Source: an uncultured Pseudomonadales bacterium
GTDB lineage: Bacteria; Pseudomonadota; Gammaproteobacteria; Pseudomonadales; Porticoccaceae
Direction of reading: 5' to 3'
DNA: 41,153 nt
NCBI GenBank assembly: GCA_943787675.1
Contig: CALSNK010000012.1
Location: 1-41,153 of the forward strand
Shown here: one piece after another, positions 17,563-26,644 of the stretch
How the letters are laid out: every line of letters begins with the position of its first letter
How positions within the stretch are numbered: position 1 is the first letter of the stretch
Notes under the pieces: generated by a model
What the model saw: only the letters and a program-made list of their open reading frames with translations
What the model was told of the DNA's origin: nothing
Database searches by the model: none
Program-made: the position numbers and the translations under genes

Positions 17563-17961
17563 ATGGCATTGAGTGGCATATATTTAATAGCGGGTTTTAT
17601 ATTCGGTTTTTTGTTTTCGAAATATGGAGAAAAAATCCGTTTGAAGCTCGTTAACAAAAAGAAAGTTAAAGCCGCTTATATGCTTATCAATATTGAAGTA
17701 CTTGACGAACCTAAGCTAAAAAAATATCAAGACGAAGCAGTGCCATTAGCCGAAGCGGCAGGCTGTCAATTACTTGCTTCAGCTTCACCAGAGTTACTGA
17801 GTGGCAATTGGCCCTATAGGGGAGAATTGGTGTTAGAAAAATTCGAATCCATGGATGCTCTAAAAACTTATTGGGATTCGGAAGAGTATCAGTCAGCCAG
17901 AAAGCTGTTACAAGGTGCAGATATTCGTGACTTTACAGTTATTTTTGAGTCTTGGGATTGA
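17563..17961 (+). CDS. Membrane-anchored DUF1330 (dimeric alpha/beta barrel) protein
   Basis: The protein has 132 residues. An N-terminal hydrophobic segment (about 3-19, LSGIYLIAGFIFGFLFS) is followed by positive charges, suggesting an anchor with the rest inside the cytoplasm. Residues about 36-130 match the DUF1330 pattern: KAAYMLINIEVLDEPKLKKY, then LLASASPELLSGNWPYRGEL, and the SMDALKTYWDSEEYQSARKL block with a closing FTVIFESWD. DUF1330 proteins are small ferredoxin-like folds of unclear function. It is the first gene after the inverted repeat, preceded by AAAGG. A membrane anchor is unusual for the family as I know it. Confidence 0.75.
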   Translation: MALSGIYLIAGFIFGFLFSKYGEKIRLKLVNKKKVKAAYMLINIEVLDEPKLKKYQDEAVPLAEAAGCQLLASASPELLSGNWPYRGELVLEKFESMDALKTYWDSEEYQSARKLLQGADIRDFTVIFESWD

Positions 17962-17978
17962 CCTGTCAGGTAAAGCTT

Positions 17979-19064
17979 ATGCATGAATTTACACCCCTTA
18001 TTCCTACTCGTCATAGAGATTCCGTTGTAGAGAGAAATATTACTACGTGGGAATCTATATACCGCCATAAGTACAGCGAAAATAATTTTCAGGCAATGCA
18101 AACGCTGCTAGCAAAGGATTATCGTTGGCATGGAACTATGGGAGCGAGTTACAGTTTTTCTGTAGAGAAAGAAAAAAATGCCTTGATTTCCTTTGCGCAA
18201 AAAACCAAAAAGGGAATACCGGATATTCGCTTTAGTCACCATATGTTTGGCGAAGGCAATATGCTGGGTAACTTTATGATTATCGAGGGTCAGCATATGG
18301 GGGAATATTTTGAAGTTCCTCCAACAGGGAATTCAATCAGGTTCTTTGGTGTTGCAATCGCTCGGTTTGATGAGCAGGGCAAGCTTGTTGAGGAAAGAGA
18401 ACTTTGGGATGAGTTGCAATTGTTAAGGCAAATTGGTTCCGTCAAAAATCATGATTCAATATTTATGGATGGCCTTTTTAGGGATAAGCAGGGCGAATTC
18501 ATCAAGCCAAATTACTCACCAGTTATAGCTTTATCCCCTGAAAACTTTCTCTATCACGATAAAGGCAGTGGTATTTTATCCCGTACGCCACAGGTTGCCC
18601 GTAACATTGAGCAGTGGCGAAAATTTACCGAGAAAAAATATTTCACCCCCGAATTTGCGGGTGTCGATGAAGTGATGCATGCAGCTTATCAGTACTTTGG
18701 CAGTGGTGGCGCCCACTCGGATATGAATGACCCTGCTCAAAGAGCCGCGATGTTCGAGGATTTCTCCAATGGGGCTAAGGTGATTGCTGATCTTCAGTTT
18801 TACAGTCATCTGTTTGGTGAGGGTGATATGTTGGCTTACAACGTCGCTTATAACTATCGCCATATGGGTGCAGAGCATGGCTACCCCATGAATGGTCAAC
18901 CAGTGTGTAATGGCAATATTTCAATAGGTCGCTTTGATAATGAAGGGAAGATTATCGCTGAATTTGAAATGCATGATCATCTCGCGCACTTTAAGCAGCT
19001 GGGGTTTATTGAGAATACCAGCGACAACTTATTATTGATTGATGTGCTGAGGAATATCCGTTGA
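17979..19064 (+). CDS. Tandem double-domain SnoaL-like (ester/polyketide cyclase, NTF2-fold) protein
   Basis: The protein has 361 residues with two SnoaL-like domains. Domain A (about 13-155) runs from RDSVVERNITTWESIYRHKY through HHMFGEGNML (FGEG at 90-93) to VAIARFDEQGKLVEERELWDEL. Domain B (about 203-345) repeats the plan: QVARNIEQWRKFTEKKYF, SHLFGEGDML, and IGRFDNEGKIIAEFEMHDHL. The fold is used by polyketide cyclases, dehydratases and hydrolases, so the reaction cannot be named. No signal peptide is present, so it should be cytoplasmic. I start it at ATG 17979 with AGG eight bases upstream, rather than an upstream TTG. It has a paralogue at 26645. It overlaps the next gene by one base (TGATG). 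Confidence 0.82.
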   Translation: MHEFTPLIPTRHRDSVVERNITTWESIYRHKYSENNFQAMQTLLAKDYRWHGTMGASYSFSVEKEKNALISFAQKTKKGIPDIRFSHHMFGEGNMLGNFMIIEGQHMGEYFEVPPTGNSIRFFGVAIARFDEQGKLVEERELWDELQLLRQIGSVKNHDSIFMDGLFRDKQGEFIKPNYSPVIALSPENFLYHDKGSGILSRTPQVARNIEQWRKFTEKKYFTPEFAGVDEVMHAAYQYFGSGGAHSDMNDPAQRAAMFEDFSNGAKVIADLQFYSHLFGEGDMLAYNVAYNYRHMGAEHGYPMNGQPVCNGNISIGRFDNEGKIIAEFEMHDHLAHFKQLGFIENTSDNLLLIDVLRNIR

Positions 19065-20737
19065 TGTCTCCGCTTAATATCAATGATAGGCCGCACACGC
19101 ACACTGAAGAGATTACGGTTCAGGCGCCTCAGGGCGGATTGATGGGTGAGCTATCTGATATAGCCGCATTGCCGCAGCCTGTAGCCTGTTTTAAAGGCAT
19201 TCCTTATGCCTTGCCGCCGGTTGGTGTCCGGCGCTGGAAGCCTGCGGAACCTGCACAGGATTGGTCTGGTGACAGGCGGGCTTTACAGTTTGGTCCGGCC
19301 TGCCCGCAGCTAACAGAAGACAATAAACAAAGTCTGTTTTATTCGCCTGCGTTGCAAACCAGTGAAGATTGTTTATACCTGAATGTCTGGACGCCGGCGC
19401 TTACAGGTGACCAAACTGTACGCCATGATGCAACATTGCCAGTAATGGTATGGATTCACGGTGGTGGTCTATTACAGGGCGCAGCTTCAGAAGCTATTTT
19501 TGATGGTGCCATGTTGGCGAGTAAAGGCGTAGTCGTTGTTAGTTTTAATTATCGCCTTGGAGTATTAGGCTACCTATCCCATCCGGCACTGTCCGCAGAA
19601 TCGGAACAGGGCGCCTCCGGCAACTATGGTACGACCGATCAGATTCAGGCACTGCAATGGGTACAAAGAAATATCGCTGCCTTTGGTGGCAACCCCAATA
19701 ATGTGACGGTATTTGGACAATCGGCAGGTGCACTCAGTGTTTCTCAGTTAATGTCCTCAGACTGTTCAAGGCATTTATTTCATAAAGCGATTATGCAAAG
19801 TGCCTATCTACCGGCCATGCCGGAGTTGCGAAACCTAGTCTATGGCATGCCCGCAGCCGAGGACTATGGTAAGGCGTTTTTTGATGCAATAGACAGCGCC
19901 AGCGATAACTCAAGCAGTCTGGCAAAGCTTCGGGCTATGCCTGTTCAGTCAATTATTTCTGCTTCATGCAACTATGCTTTTGATAAAGCTGTTGTGGATG
20001 GCTGGATTTTTAAAGAGCAAATCTTTGAAACCTTTGAGGCCGGCAGGCAAAGCAATATTCCATTATTAGCGGGCTTTACTAGTCACGAGTGTTCCTATTT
20101 TATCTCCGAAGGCTATATAGACCTGCCTGCTAACACACAGGCTTATGAAAACGCGGTCGCGCAACGCTATGGATCGCTATCCGAACGGTATTTAAAGCTC
20201 TACCCCTCCACAGATTTAAAGTCCTCTACCTACTTACCGATTAGTCACGGCCTTTATGCCTGGGCTACAGAGCGTTTGGTTCGGTTGATGGCGAAGATTG
20301 ATGCACCTGCGTTTCTTTACCTTTTTGACCATGCTCCAGATTGGGCGATAGAGAAGGGCTTGCAGGCATTCCACACGCTGGAGTTGCCCTATAGCTTTAA
20401 TAATATTGCTTGCAATGCCAAGTACGCATCAACCTGGCCCGACTTGCAGCCGCTTGAGAGCGATCTAGCGACCGCTGAATTAATGTCAAATTACTGGACT
20501 GCTTTTGCGCTTAATGGCTCACCACAGGTTCAGGGTCAGCCGGTATGGGATTGTTATCGGGGTGAACAGCCAGCGCTGATGTGCTTTCAGTCAGGGACGG
20601 CCACGTTGCAAGATCATTCGATGAAAGACATTTTCCAGCTACATGAAGACATCGTTGCTGAGCGCAGGTTGCACAATCAGTCATGGGCCTACGCCGATAT
20701 CGGCCTGATGTCCTTACCCGTCAATCATAAGGATTAA
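19064..20737 (+). CDS. Type B carboxylesterase
   Basis: The protein has 557 residues. The family signatures are clear: EDCLYLNVWTP at about 101-111, the oxyanion-hole WIHGGGL at 130-136, FNYRLGVLGYL, and the nucleophile elbow VFGQSAGALS with serine 220. Candidate acid and histidine residues lie near FTSHECSYF and FHTLELPYSF in the C-terminal half. It hydrolyses carboxylic esters, and the substrate is unknown. No signal peptide is visible, so ester cleavage would occur in the cytoplasm after import. The ATG overlaps the stop of the preceding SnoaL-like gene, and the MFS gene starts two bases after its stop, so the operon is tightly coupled. Confidence 0.92.
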   Translation: MSPLNINDRPHTHTEEITVQAPQGGLMGELSDIAALPQPVACFKGIPYALPPVGVRRWKPAEPAQDWSGDRRALQFGPACPQLTEDNKQSLFYSPALQTSEDCLYLNVWTPALTGDQTVRHDATLPVMVWIHGGGLLQGAASEAIFDGAMLASKGVVVVSFNYRLGVLGYLSHPALSAESEQGASGNYGTTDQIQALQWVQRNIAAFGGNPNNVTVFGQSAGALSVSQLMSSDCSRHLFHKAIMQSAYLPAMPELRNLVYGMPAAEDYGKAFFDAIDSASDNSSSLAKLRAMPVQSIISASCNYAFDKAVVDGWIFKEQIFETFEAGRQSNIPLLAGFTSHECSYFISEGYIDLPANTQAYENAVAQRYGSLSERYLKLYPSTDLKSSTYLPISHGLYAWATERLVRLMAKIDAPAFLYLFDHAPDWAIEKGLQAFHTLELPYSFNNIACNAKYASTWPDLQPLESDLATAELMSNYWTAFALNGSPQVQGQPVWDCYRGEQPALMCFQSGTATLQDHSMKDIFQLHEDIVAERRLHNQSWAYADIGLMSLPVNHKD

Positions 20738-20739
20738 TT

Positions 20740-22071
20740 ATGCAGCGTTCAGACAACAAATATTACCTGTTGATTTTGCTGATTGTTATCAGTGCTGTTA
20801 GCCATCTGGACCGCTTTGTATTGGCGTTGGTGCTTGAGCCGATTAAACAGGACCTACAACTAAGTGACAGCCAGCTTGGTTTAATGACAGGCTTTGCCTT
20901 TGCTTTCTTCTTTGCGGTTGCTGGGGTGCCTATTGCTCGCTGGGCTGATAGCGGCAACCGTATTACGATCTCGGCACTGGCCGCTGGCCTTGTAGGTGTG
21001 GGTGTTGCCCTATGCGGTATGGCATCCAACTTTATTCAGCTGCTAATTCCCAGAGCCGGCATTGCAATAGGGCAGGCGGGCACAGTGCCAACAGCCCAAT
21101 CACTTATCTCCGATCGTTTTGTTCGGGCCCAACGTCCCAGAGCCATGGCGACTTACTTTATGGGCTATATCGCCAGTATGTTTATTGGCTATCTGGTGGG
21201 CGGCTGGCTGGTTGAAAGCTATGGCTGGCGCATAACATTTATTTTGTTAGGTGTTCCCAGTGTTGTCGCAGCCCTATTGACGCACTTCACGCTAAAAGAA
21301 ACCCGACAAGCACAACCCGAGAAAGAGCATAAGCCGTCCCCTCCATTGCTTCAAACATTTACAACCCTGTGGCAGCAAAAAACCTATCGCTATATCTTTA
21401 TCGGTTTTTGTGCATCTTACTTCGTGGAAATGGGGGTTAACCAATGGTTGGCTACATTTTTTATTCGTACCCATGAAATGAGCAGTGCAGAAGTGGGTGC
21501 CTGGTTTGCTTTTATATGGGGTGGCGGTGGTATAGCGGGGCACTTTGTTGGTGGTTATGTCGCAACGCATTACGGCGCACATAAAGAGCAGCTTCAGTTT
21601 AGGGGCATTGCATTACTCTCAGTAGTATCCGTGATTTTTTATTTACTGCTCTATCTAACAGCTAATAAATCAGTGGCCTTGTTTGCCATGACAGTTATTG
21701 CATTTGCTTCCACTGCAGGGGTTGGCTGCATTTTTGCCGGTTTGCAAAGTCTGGTTGCAGAAAAAATGCGTTCCATCTCAGTGGCTCTAATTTTTTTATT
21801 CTGCAACCTTATCGGTTTTGGTCTGGGGCCCTTTATGTTGGGTATGGTGAGTGACCTGCTAAGCACAAGCTTCCAGCAGGATTCTTTGCGCTATGCGCTG
21901 ATTTTATTTTCGCCTGGGGGCTTGGTGGTTGCTTATTATTTTTGGCGAGCATCCCAGTTTATCGAAATGGATATTGCCGCTACCGAAACCCATGCCGCTT
22001 CAATGCTGTATGACCCAGAAACATCCAATCAAAATAGCTTGCCAAAGAGTGCCGCGGTAGCAGACAGCTAA
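20740..22071 (+). CDS. Major facilitator superfamily transporter (spinster-like branch)
   Basis: The protein has 443 residues and about twelve predicted membrane segments in two blocks, separated by a charged loop near residues 187-205 (KETRQAQPEKEHKPS). The N-terminal segment DRFVLALVLEPIKQDLQLSD and the motif PIARWADSGNR between helices 2 and 3 are typical of MFS carriers, as is RAGIAIGQAG in helix 4. It probably moves the substrate or a hydrolysis product across the inner membrane, complementing the TonB receptor. AAGGA lies six bases before the ATG. Direction and substrate are unknown. Confidence 0.9.
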   Translation: MQRSDNKYYLLILLIVISAVSHLDRFVLALVLEPIKQDLQLSDSQLGLMTGFAFAFFFAVAGVPIARWADSGNRITISALAAGLVGVGVALCGMASNFIQLLIPRAGIAIGQAGTVPTAQSLISDRFVRAQRPRAMATYFMGYIASMFIGYLVGGWLVESYGWRITFILLGVPSVVAALLTHFTLKETRQAQPEKEHKPSPPLLQTFTTLWQQKTYRYIFIGFCASYFVEMGVNQWLATFFIRTHEMSSAEVGAWFAFIWGGGGIAGHFVGGYVATHYGAHKEQLQFRGIALLSVVSVIFYLLLYLTANKSVALFAMTVIAFASTAGVGCIFAGLQSLVAEKMRSISVALIFLFCNLIGFGLGPFMLGMVSDLLSTSFQQDSLRYALILFSPGGLVVAYYFWRASQFIEMDIAATETHAASMLYDPETSNQNSLPKSAAVADS

Positions 22072-22098
22072 GGCTGAAAAATTCAGGAGGGTAATAGC

Positions 22099-23220
22099 GT
22101 GTCTTTTTTATTAGTGTTTATTATTGTAAGTATAACGGTGCTCGTCACACTGCTCTGGACTAGAAGTGTCATGCAGAAGCATAGGGCCGCCGAGTATGCG
22201 GTGACCTCAGAAGAGGGCATTGAACGGCTGGTAAAGCTTGATATCGGCGGTGCTGATCAATGGCTACATATTCGTGGTCGACATCGTAACAATCCAATTC
22301 TGCTATTTATTCATGGTGGGCCTGGATGGTCGCATATTGGCTGGTACGACAAGATTCAGCGTCCCTGGGAAGACTTCTTTACCGTAGTGCAATGGGACCA
22401 GCGTCAAGCGGGTAAAAGCTACCAACCTTTAAAGGCTATCGGGCACACCTTGTCTCACCAGCAATATATCAGTGACGCCGAAGATGTTATTACCTACCTG
22501 CAGTCTGAATTTAACCAGCCCAAAATATTTGTTATGGGCACCTCCTACGGTACTTACATCGGCATGCATATCGCCAAACGACACCCTGACTGGTTGCATG
22601 CCTATATTGGTGTGGGTCAGGTAGTCAAAATGAAAGACAATGCCCGTGCCGAGCATAAGTTGTTGCTGGATTACGCTATCCATCATGGGCACGATACATT
22701 GGCGGAGACCTTAAAAAGCATGGAGCCCTATCCCAACCCCGAGGATCCAGCCAAGGATATTTTTAACCAGTCATTTTTTCTGATGGAAGAAGAGTCAAAG
22801 TTTGGTAAGGCCTATCCCGCAGGTTTAACGGGGTTGATTAAATCAAGCAATATTGAAAAATGGTTATCGCCCCTTTACACATTGCGAGACAACTTTAATC
22901 GTATCAAGGGTGATGAGCCTGATGCGGACCATCCGTTTGCTAAAGAATTTGTCGAGTACGACTTGCCTCAAGAGCTGGGTGATCAGTTTGAAGTGCCGAT
23001 ATTTTTCTTTACTGGTGCAGAGGATTTCCATGTTGCTTATAGCCTGAGTGATCAATGGTTTCAGCAGATCAATACTACACACAAGGAACATATCTGGTTT
23101 AAGCACTCCGCCCACGTTCCCTTTGAAACGGAGCCTGGTGAGTTTTTAATTGCGTTGGTACAGCGGGTATTGCCCATATCCTATCAGCCAACATTATCAG
23201 CGTTTAAGGAGAGTGCATAA
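22099..23220 (+). CDS. Alpha/beta hydrolase with N-terminal membrane anchor (proline iminopeptidase-like)
   Basis: The protein has 373 residues. A membrane segment occupies about 4-20 (LLVFIIVSITVLVTLLW). The hydrolase core follows: LLFIHGGPGWSH with the HGGPG motif at 72-76, VVQWDQRQAGKSYQ, and the nucleophile elbow VMGTSYGTYIG with serine 149. A late FTGAEDFHV probably supplies the acid, and KHSAHVPFE the histidine. HGGPG and WDQRGxGxS are hallmarks of the S33 iminopeptidase group, though here WDQRQAGKS is slightly altered. The start is GTG at 22099, chosen because of the strong CAGGAGG at 22085-22090 eight bases upstream. The next gene begins immediately after its stop. Confidence 0.88.
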   Translation: MSFLLVFIIVSITVLVTLLWTRSVMQKHRAAEYAVTSEEGIERLVKLDIGGADQWLHIRGRHRNNPILLFIHGGPGWSHIGWYDKIQRPWEDFFTVVQWDQRQAGKSYQPLKAIGHTLSHQQYISDAEDVITYLQSEFNQPKIFVMGTSYGTYIGMHIAKRHPDWLHAYIGVGQVVKMKDNARAEHKLLLDYAIHHGHDTLAETLKSMEPYPNPEDPAKDIFNQSFFLMEEESKFGKAYPAGLTGLIKSSNIEKWLSPLYTLRDNFNRIKGDEPDADHPFAKEFVEYDLPQELGDQFEVPIFFFTGAEDFHVAYSLSDQWFQQINTTHKEHIWFKHSAHVPFETEPGEFLIALVQRVLPISYQPTLSAFKESA

Positions 23221-24030
23221 GTGTCTCGACTACTCGATAAAGTAGCTGTCGTTACGGGCGGTGGTAGTGGTATTGGGGCAGCAACCTGCAGACTGTTTGC
23301 TAATCAGGGCGCCAAACTACTGGTAACAGATATTGATTTGGCCGCTGCGCAAACCATTGCTGATCAGATTAAGGGGCAGGGTGGTGAAGCTGTTGCTATG
23401 CATCATGATGTGTCCTCAGAGAGCGGTTGGATTTCTGTGATGAGCTGCGCCCAACAAACCTTCGGTAAAGTGAATATTCTCGTCAATAATGCTGGCGTCT
23501 GTGTACAGCAAGATCTAATCAGCACCTCACTTCAAGATTGGCGCAAAACAATGGGGGTCAATCTGGATGGTGCCTTTATTGGTGTCAGAGAAGCAATTAA
23601 AAGCATGCTGGCCAATAAAGAGAGTGGTTCCATTATCAATATTGCTTCAGTGAACGGTCTAAGTTCTGGCGGCATTGAAGGATGTGCGTCCTATTGTGCG
23701 TCCAAGGCAGGGCTGCGCTTGTTAACAAAAAGTGCGGCTCTGGAGTGCGGCAGAAAAGGTTACCCGATTCGAGTCAATGCTATTTGCCCTGGTGGGGTCA
23801 ATACGGCTATGAATCAGATGTTAAGCAAAGAGGAATTAGCGGCAAAAGAGAAATGTCATCCCGTTGGCCGTATGGCTGAGCCTGTAGATATCGCCAACAG
23901 CATTCTCTTCCTGGCCTCTGAAGAGTCAAGTTTTGTGACAGGGGCGGATTTTATTGTCGACGGCGGAGTTACAGCAGGATTTGTTTCCGGTGATTATCCA
24001 GAGATGAGTGCTGGAGGTGCTAGTGAATAA
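23221..24030 (+). CDS. Short-chain dehydrogenase/reductase (first of a pair)
   Basis: This 269-residue classical SDR is an NAD(P)-dependent oxidoreductase acting on alcohol or carbonyl groups. The cofactor loop TGGGSGIG lies at 12-19 and NNAG at 89-92. The catalytic residues are Ser143, Tyr158 and Lys162 (YCASK), followed by the PGGVNTAM loop. Aspartate in VTDIDL after the second strand favours NAD over NADP. The start is GTG directly after the previous stop, with AAGGAG nine bases upstream. The next SDR gene overlaps its end by 8 bases. The two SDRs share a similar layout and probably arose by duplication. Confidence 0.93.
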   Translation: MSRLLDKVAVVTGGGSGIGAATCRLFANQGAKLLVTDIDLAAAQTIADQIKGQGGEAVAMHHDVSSESGWISVMSCAQQTFGKVNILVNNAGVCVQQDLISTSLQDWRKTMGVNLDGAFIGVREAIKSMLANKESGSIINIASVNGLSSGGIEGCASYCASKAGLRLLTKSAALECGRKGYPIRVNAICPGGVNTAMNQMLSKEELAAKEKCHPVGRMAEPVDIANSILFLASEESSFVTGADFIVDGGVTAGFVSGDYPEMSAGGASE

Positions 24031-24829
24031 GCCAAAGGTAGATCACCTATCCAAGCGAGTTAAGGATAAGGTCGTCATTATTACTGGTGGAGGCAGCGGT
24101 ATAGGTCGAGCAACCTCCCTCCTTCTGGCCCAGCATGGGGCTAAAGTCATCGTCTCCGATATTGATATCGAGGCCGCTGAAGAAACCGTGGGACAGTTGA
24201 GGGCATTCACTGACGAAACAATGTGCCTAGAGCAGGATGTGGCCAACCATGAACACTGGGACAAATTACTGGAGTTAGTATTATCCCGATATGGCCATCT
24301 GGATGTATTGGTTAATAATGCTGGCATAGGTATTTCCGGTGAGTGCCGTCATACCCGTCTCGAAGACTGGCAGCGCGTTATTGATATCAATTTAACCGGC
24401 ACATTTTTAGGTGTACAGGCTGCAATAAACGCTATAGGCGACCGTATAAGTCCAAACCAAAGTTCGGCCTCCATCATTAATATTTCATCGACTTATGGCT
24501 TGGTTGGCGGCGGTCTGGTCTCTTACAGTGCGGCCAAGGGAGGCGTTACTCTATTAACCAAGTCGGCCGCCGCTGAATGTGCGCGCCTCGGTTACAACAT
24601 CCGTATTAATTCTCTGCATCCTGGCGGTGTCAATACTGCAATGGCAAATATTGACAGCGAGGACCCAGATGATCAAACAGCTTTGCAGGAATTTTACGCG
24701 AGGGTACCCATGGGGCGGTGCGCAGAGCCAATAGAAATCGCGCAAGGAATACTTTTTCTTGCCTCAGATGAAAGTAGTTATATGACCGGCAGTGAGCTGG
24801 TTATTGATGGTGGTTATACGGCGGTTTGA
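24023..24829 (+). CDS. Short-chain dehydrogenase/reductase (second of a pair)
   Basis: This 268-residue classical SDR has TGGGSGIG at 21-28, NNAG at 98-101, and catalytic Ser155, Tyr168 and Lys172 (YSAAK), then HPGGVNTAM. Aspartates in SDIDIE suggest NAD preference. Three GTG codons compete for the start (24008, 24017, 24023). I chose 24023 because GGAGG at 24013-24017 is spaced correctly for it, which gives an 8-base overlap with the upstream SDR. It resembles that SDR closely in motif arrangement and in the C-terminal FLASDESSYMTGSELVIDGG block, consistent with a tandem duplication. Confidence 0.92.
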   Translation: MNKPKVDHLSKRVKDKVVIITGGGSGIGRATSLLLAQHGAKVIVSDIDIEAAEETVGQLRAFTDETMCLEQDVANHEHWDKLLELVLSRYGHLDVLVNNAGIGISGECRHTRLEDWQRVIDINLTGTFLGVQAAINAIGDRISPNQSSASIINISSTYGLVGGGLVSYSAAKGGVTLLTKSAAAECARLGYNIRINSLHPGGVNTAMANIDSEDPDDQTALQEFYARVPMGRCAEPIEIAQGILFLASDESSYMTGSELVIDGGYTAV

Positions 24830-24834
24830 TAGCA

Positions 24835-26643
24835 ATGAATCATCTTCAAAGGCAATCAACCTCTTTCTATATCCCAATGCCTGACGGCGAAAAACTAGCG
24901 ATTGATATCTGGTTACCTGAAGTCCCGTACTCCGAGAAACTACCAGTGATTGTTGAGTTTACCCGTTACTGGCGCTTGCGCAGTGATGTTTTTAGCAAAG
25001 ATGTTATCGACGCATTCTGCGACAGAGGCTTTGCCTATGCCTGCGTGGATGTTCGTGGTACAGGTGCTTCGACCGGAAGCCGATGTGCTGAAATTGGTGT
25101 GCAGGAAGTCGCCGATTTTTCGCCGGTAATAGAGTGGTTGGTTGATCAGTCCTGGTCTAATGGTGCTGTGATTACTCATGGGATGTCCTACGTAGGAAAT
25201 ACCGCCGAGATAGCCACCTATAATGCGCCGGATGCTCTAAAGGCCACAATCCCGCAATTCACCGACTTCGATCTTTATGCCATGCTGCTATTCCCAGGCG
25301 GGCTGGCCAATATTGGGTTTCTTGCCCCTTGGTCCAGCGGTGTTTATAGAATGGACCTCAATACCACCACGCAAGACATTCCTTCATGGGGAGAGTTTGC
25401 GGGTATTACTGTTAAACCCGTAGAGCAGGGCGATAGTCTGGATGCTGCAGTAGCCTGTCATCAAAAAAATATCCCAGTAACTGAGCAGCTGGAACCTATT
25501 ACCTGTCGCGATGATTTTGAGGCCGACGAACTAAACCTAAAACATAACCGTCCTGAAAATTGGGTATCTCCCTATCAGTTGCTAAACAACCCGTGTTGGC
25601 AATCCATCCCTTCCTTGCATTGGGGTAGCTTTGCCGATGCAGGAACGGCCGCCGGAGTGATCGCGCGGTTTATGGCCTCAAAGGCGCCGATATGCGGCAT
25701 TATCGGTTACTGGAGTCATGGCCTAAATCATGACGCCAATCCCTATACCCCGCCCAGCGAAAACGTATCGCCAAACTTTGAAGAATTTATTCAAATCAAA
25801 GCGCGATTTTTACAGCCCCTGAGAACCCCAGATCTAGACGATAAGCGCAGGGCTCCTTTATTAGCAGAGCGTATGCTCTACTACTTTACCGCCGGTGAAA
25901 ACCACTGGAAACAAACGGCAGTATGGCCCCCAATAGGCTCCAGCATGCAGCGGTGGTACTTGGCAGAACAAAACCAATTAACCAAAACACCGCCGACTAA
26001 TGAGGTTAGCCGCGATATATATCCTGTGAATTTTGAGGCTGGAACAGGCCCCAACGGCAGATGGTTACAAATGGGCGCTATCGACTATGGTGACCGTAGC
26101 GAGGCTGACCAAAAGCTGCTGACCTATACCTCCAAGCCCATACCACAAACCATAGAAATTACCGGCCATCCTTTAGTCGAACTATTTATGTCATCGTCCA
26201 CCGATGATGGCGCTGTAATTATCTATTTGGAAACCGTCGATCCTGAAGGCCGAGTCACATTGTTAACAGAGGGCAATTTGCGATTAATGCACCGAAAAGT
26301 ATCTGATCAAATTCCGCCTTACCCTCAATTTGGTCCTTATCATAGTTATAAAAGGCAAGACCAAGCGCCCATGGATCCCAAGGCCATCGAAAAAGTTAGT
26401 ATTGTGCTATTACCACTTTCAGTCACCGTCAAGCAAGGTGATGCGCTGCGTATTGCAATTGCCGGACATGACTGCGATTCATTTAAGCAAGTGCCTGAGC
26501 AGAGTGATCCTGTTTATCACGTCTACCATCAGCAGACACATCTATCCTGCGTGGATCTTCCGATTATGGATCAAGAAAAAGCAAGGCTCTCAACAATAAA
26601 GGCTGGCTTGCAGGCCATACCCTTTCAGGAGCAGGTGAACTGA
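24835..26643 (+). CDS. CocE/NonD family hydrolase (X-Pro dipeptidyl-peptidase fold), copy 1
   Basis: The protein has 602 residues and two parts. The first is an alpha/beta hydrolase domain (about 10-350): MPDGEKLAIDIWLP, the YACVDVRGTGASTGS block and the nucleophile elbow THGMSYVGNTA with serine 118. The second is a C-terminal jelly-roll domain from about 380 on (ITGHPLVELFMSSSTDDG). Members cleave esters or amides, such as cocaine esterase and X-Pro peptidases. The likely histidine is in the GYWSHGLNHDAN segment. No signal peptide is seen, so it is cytoplasmic. A TTG nine bases earlier is possible, but ATG 24835 is preferred. The next gene starts one base after its stop. Confidence 0.88.
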   Translation: MNHLQRQSTSFYIPMPDGEKLAIDIWLPEVPYSEKLPVIVEFTRYWRLRSDVFSKDVIDAFCDRGFAYACVDVRGTGASTGSRCAEIGVQEVADFSPVIEWLVDQSWSNGAVITHGMSYVGNTAEIATYNAPDALKATIPQFTDFDLYAMLLFPGGLANIGFLAPWSSGVYRMDLNTTTQDIPSWGEFAGITVKPVEQGDSLDAAVACHQKNIPVTEQLEPITCRDDFEADELNLKHNRPENWVSPYQLLNNPCWQSIPSLHWGSFADAGTAAGVIARFMASKAPICGIIGYWSHGLNHDANPYTPPSENVSPNFEEFIQIKARFLQPLRTPDLDDKRRAPLLAERMLYYFTAGENHWKQTAVWPPIGSSMQRWYLAEQNQLTKTPPTNEVSRDIYPVNFEAGTGPNGRWLQMGAIDYGDRSEADQKLLTYTSKPIPQTIEITGHPLVELFMSSSTDDGAVIIYLETVDPEGRVTLLTEGNLRLMHRKVSDQIPPYPQFGPYHSYKRQDQAPMDPKAIEKVSIVLLPLSVTVKQGDALRIAIAGHDCDSFKQVPEQSDPVYHVYHQQTHLSCVDLPIMDQEKARLSTIKAGLQAIPFQEQVN

Positions 26644-26644
26644 T

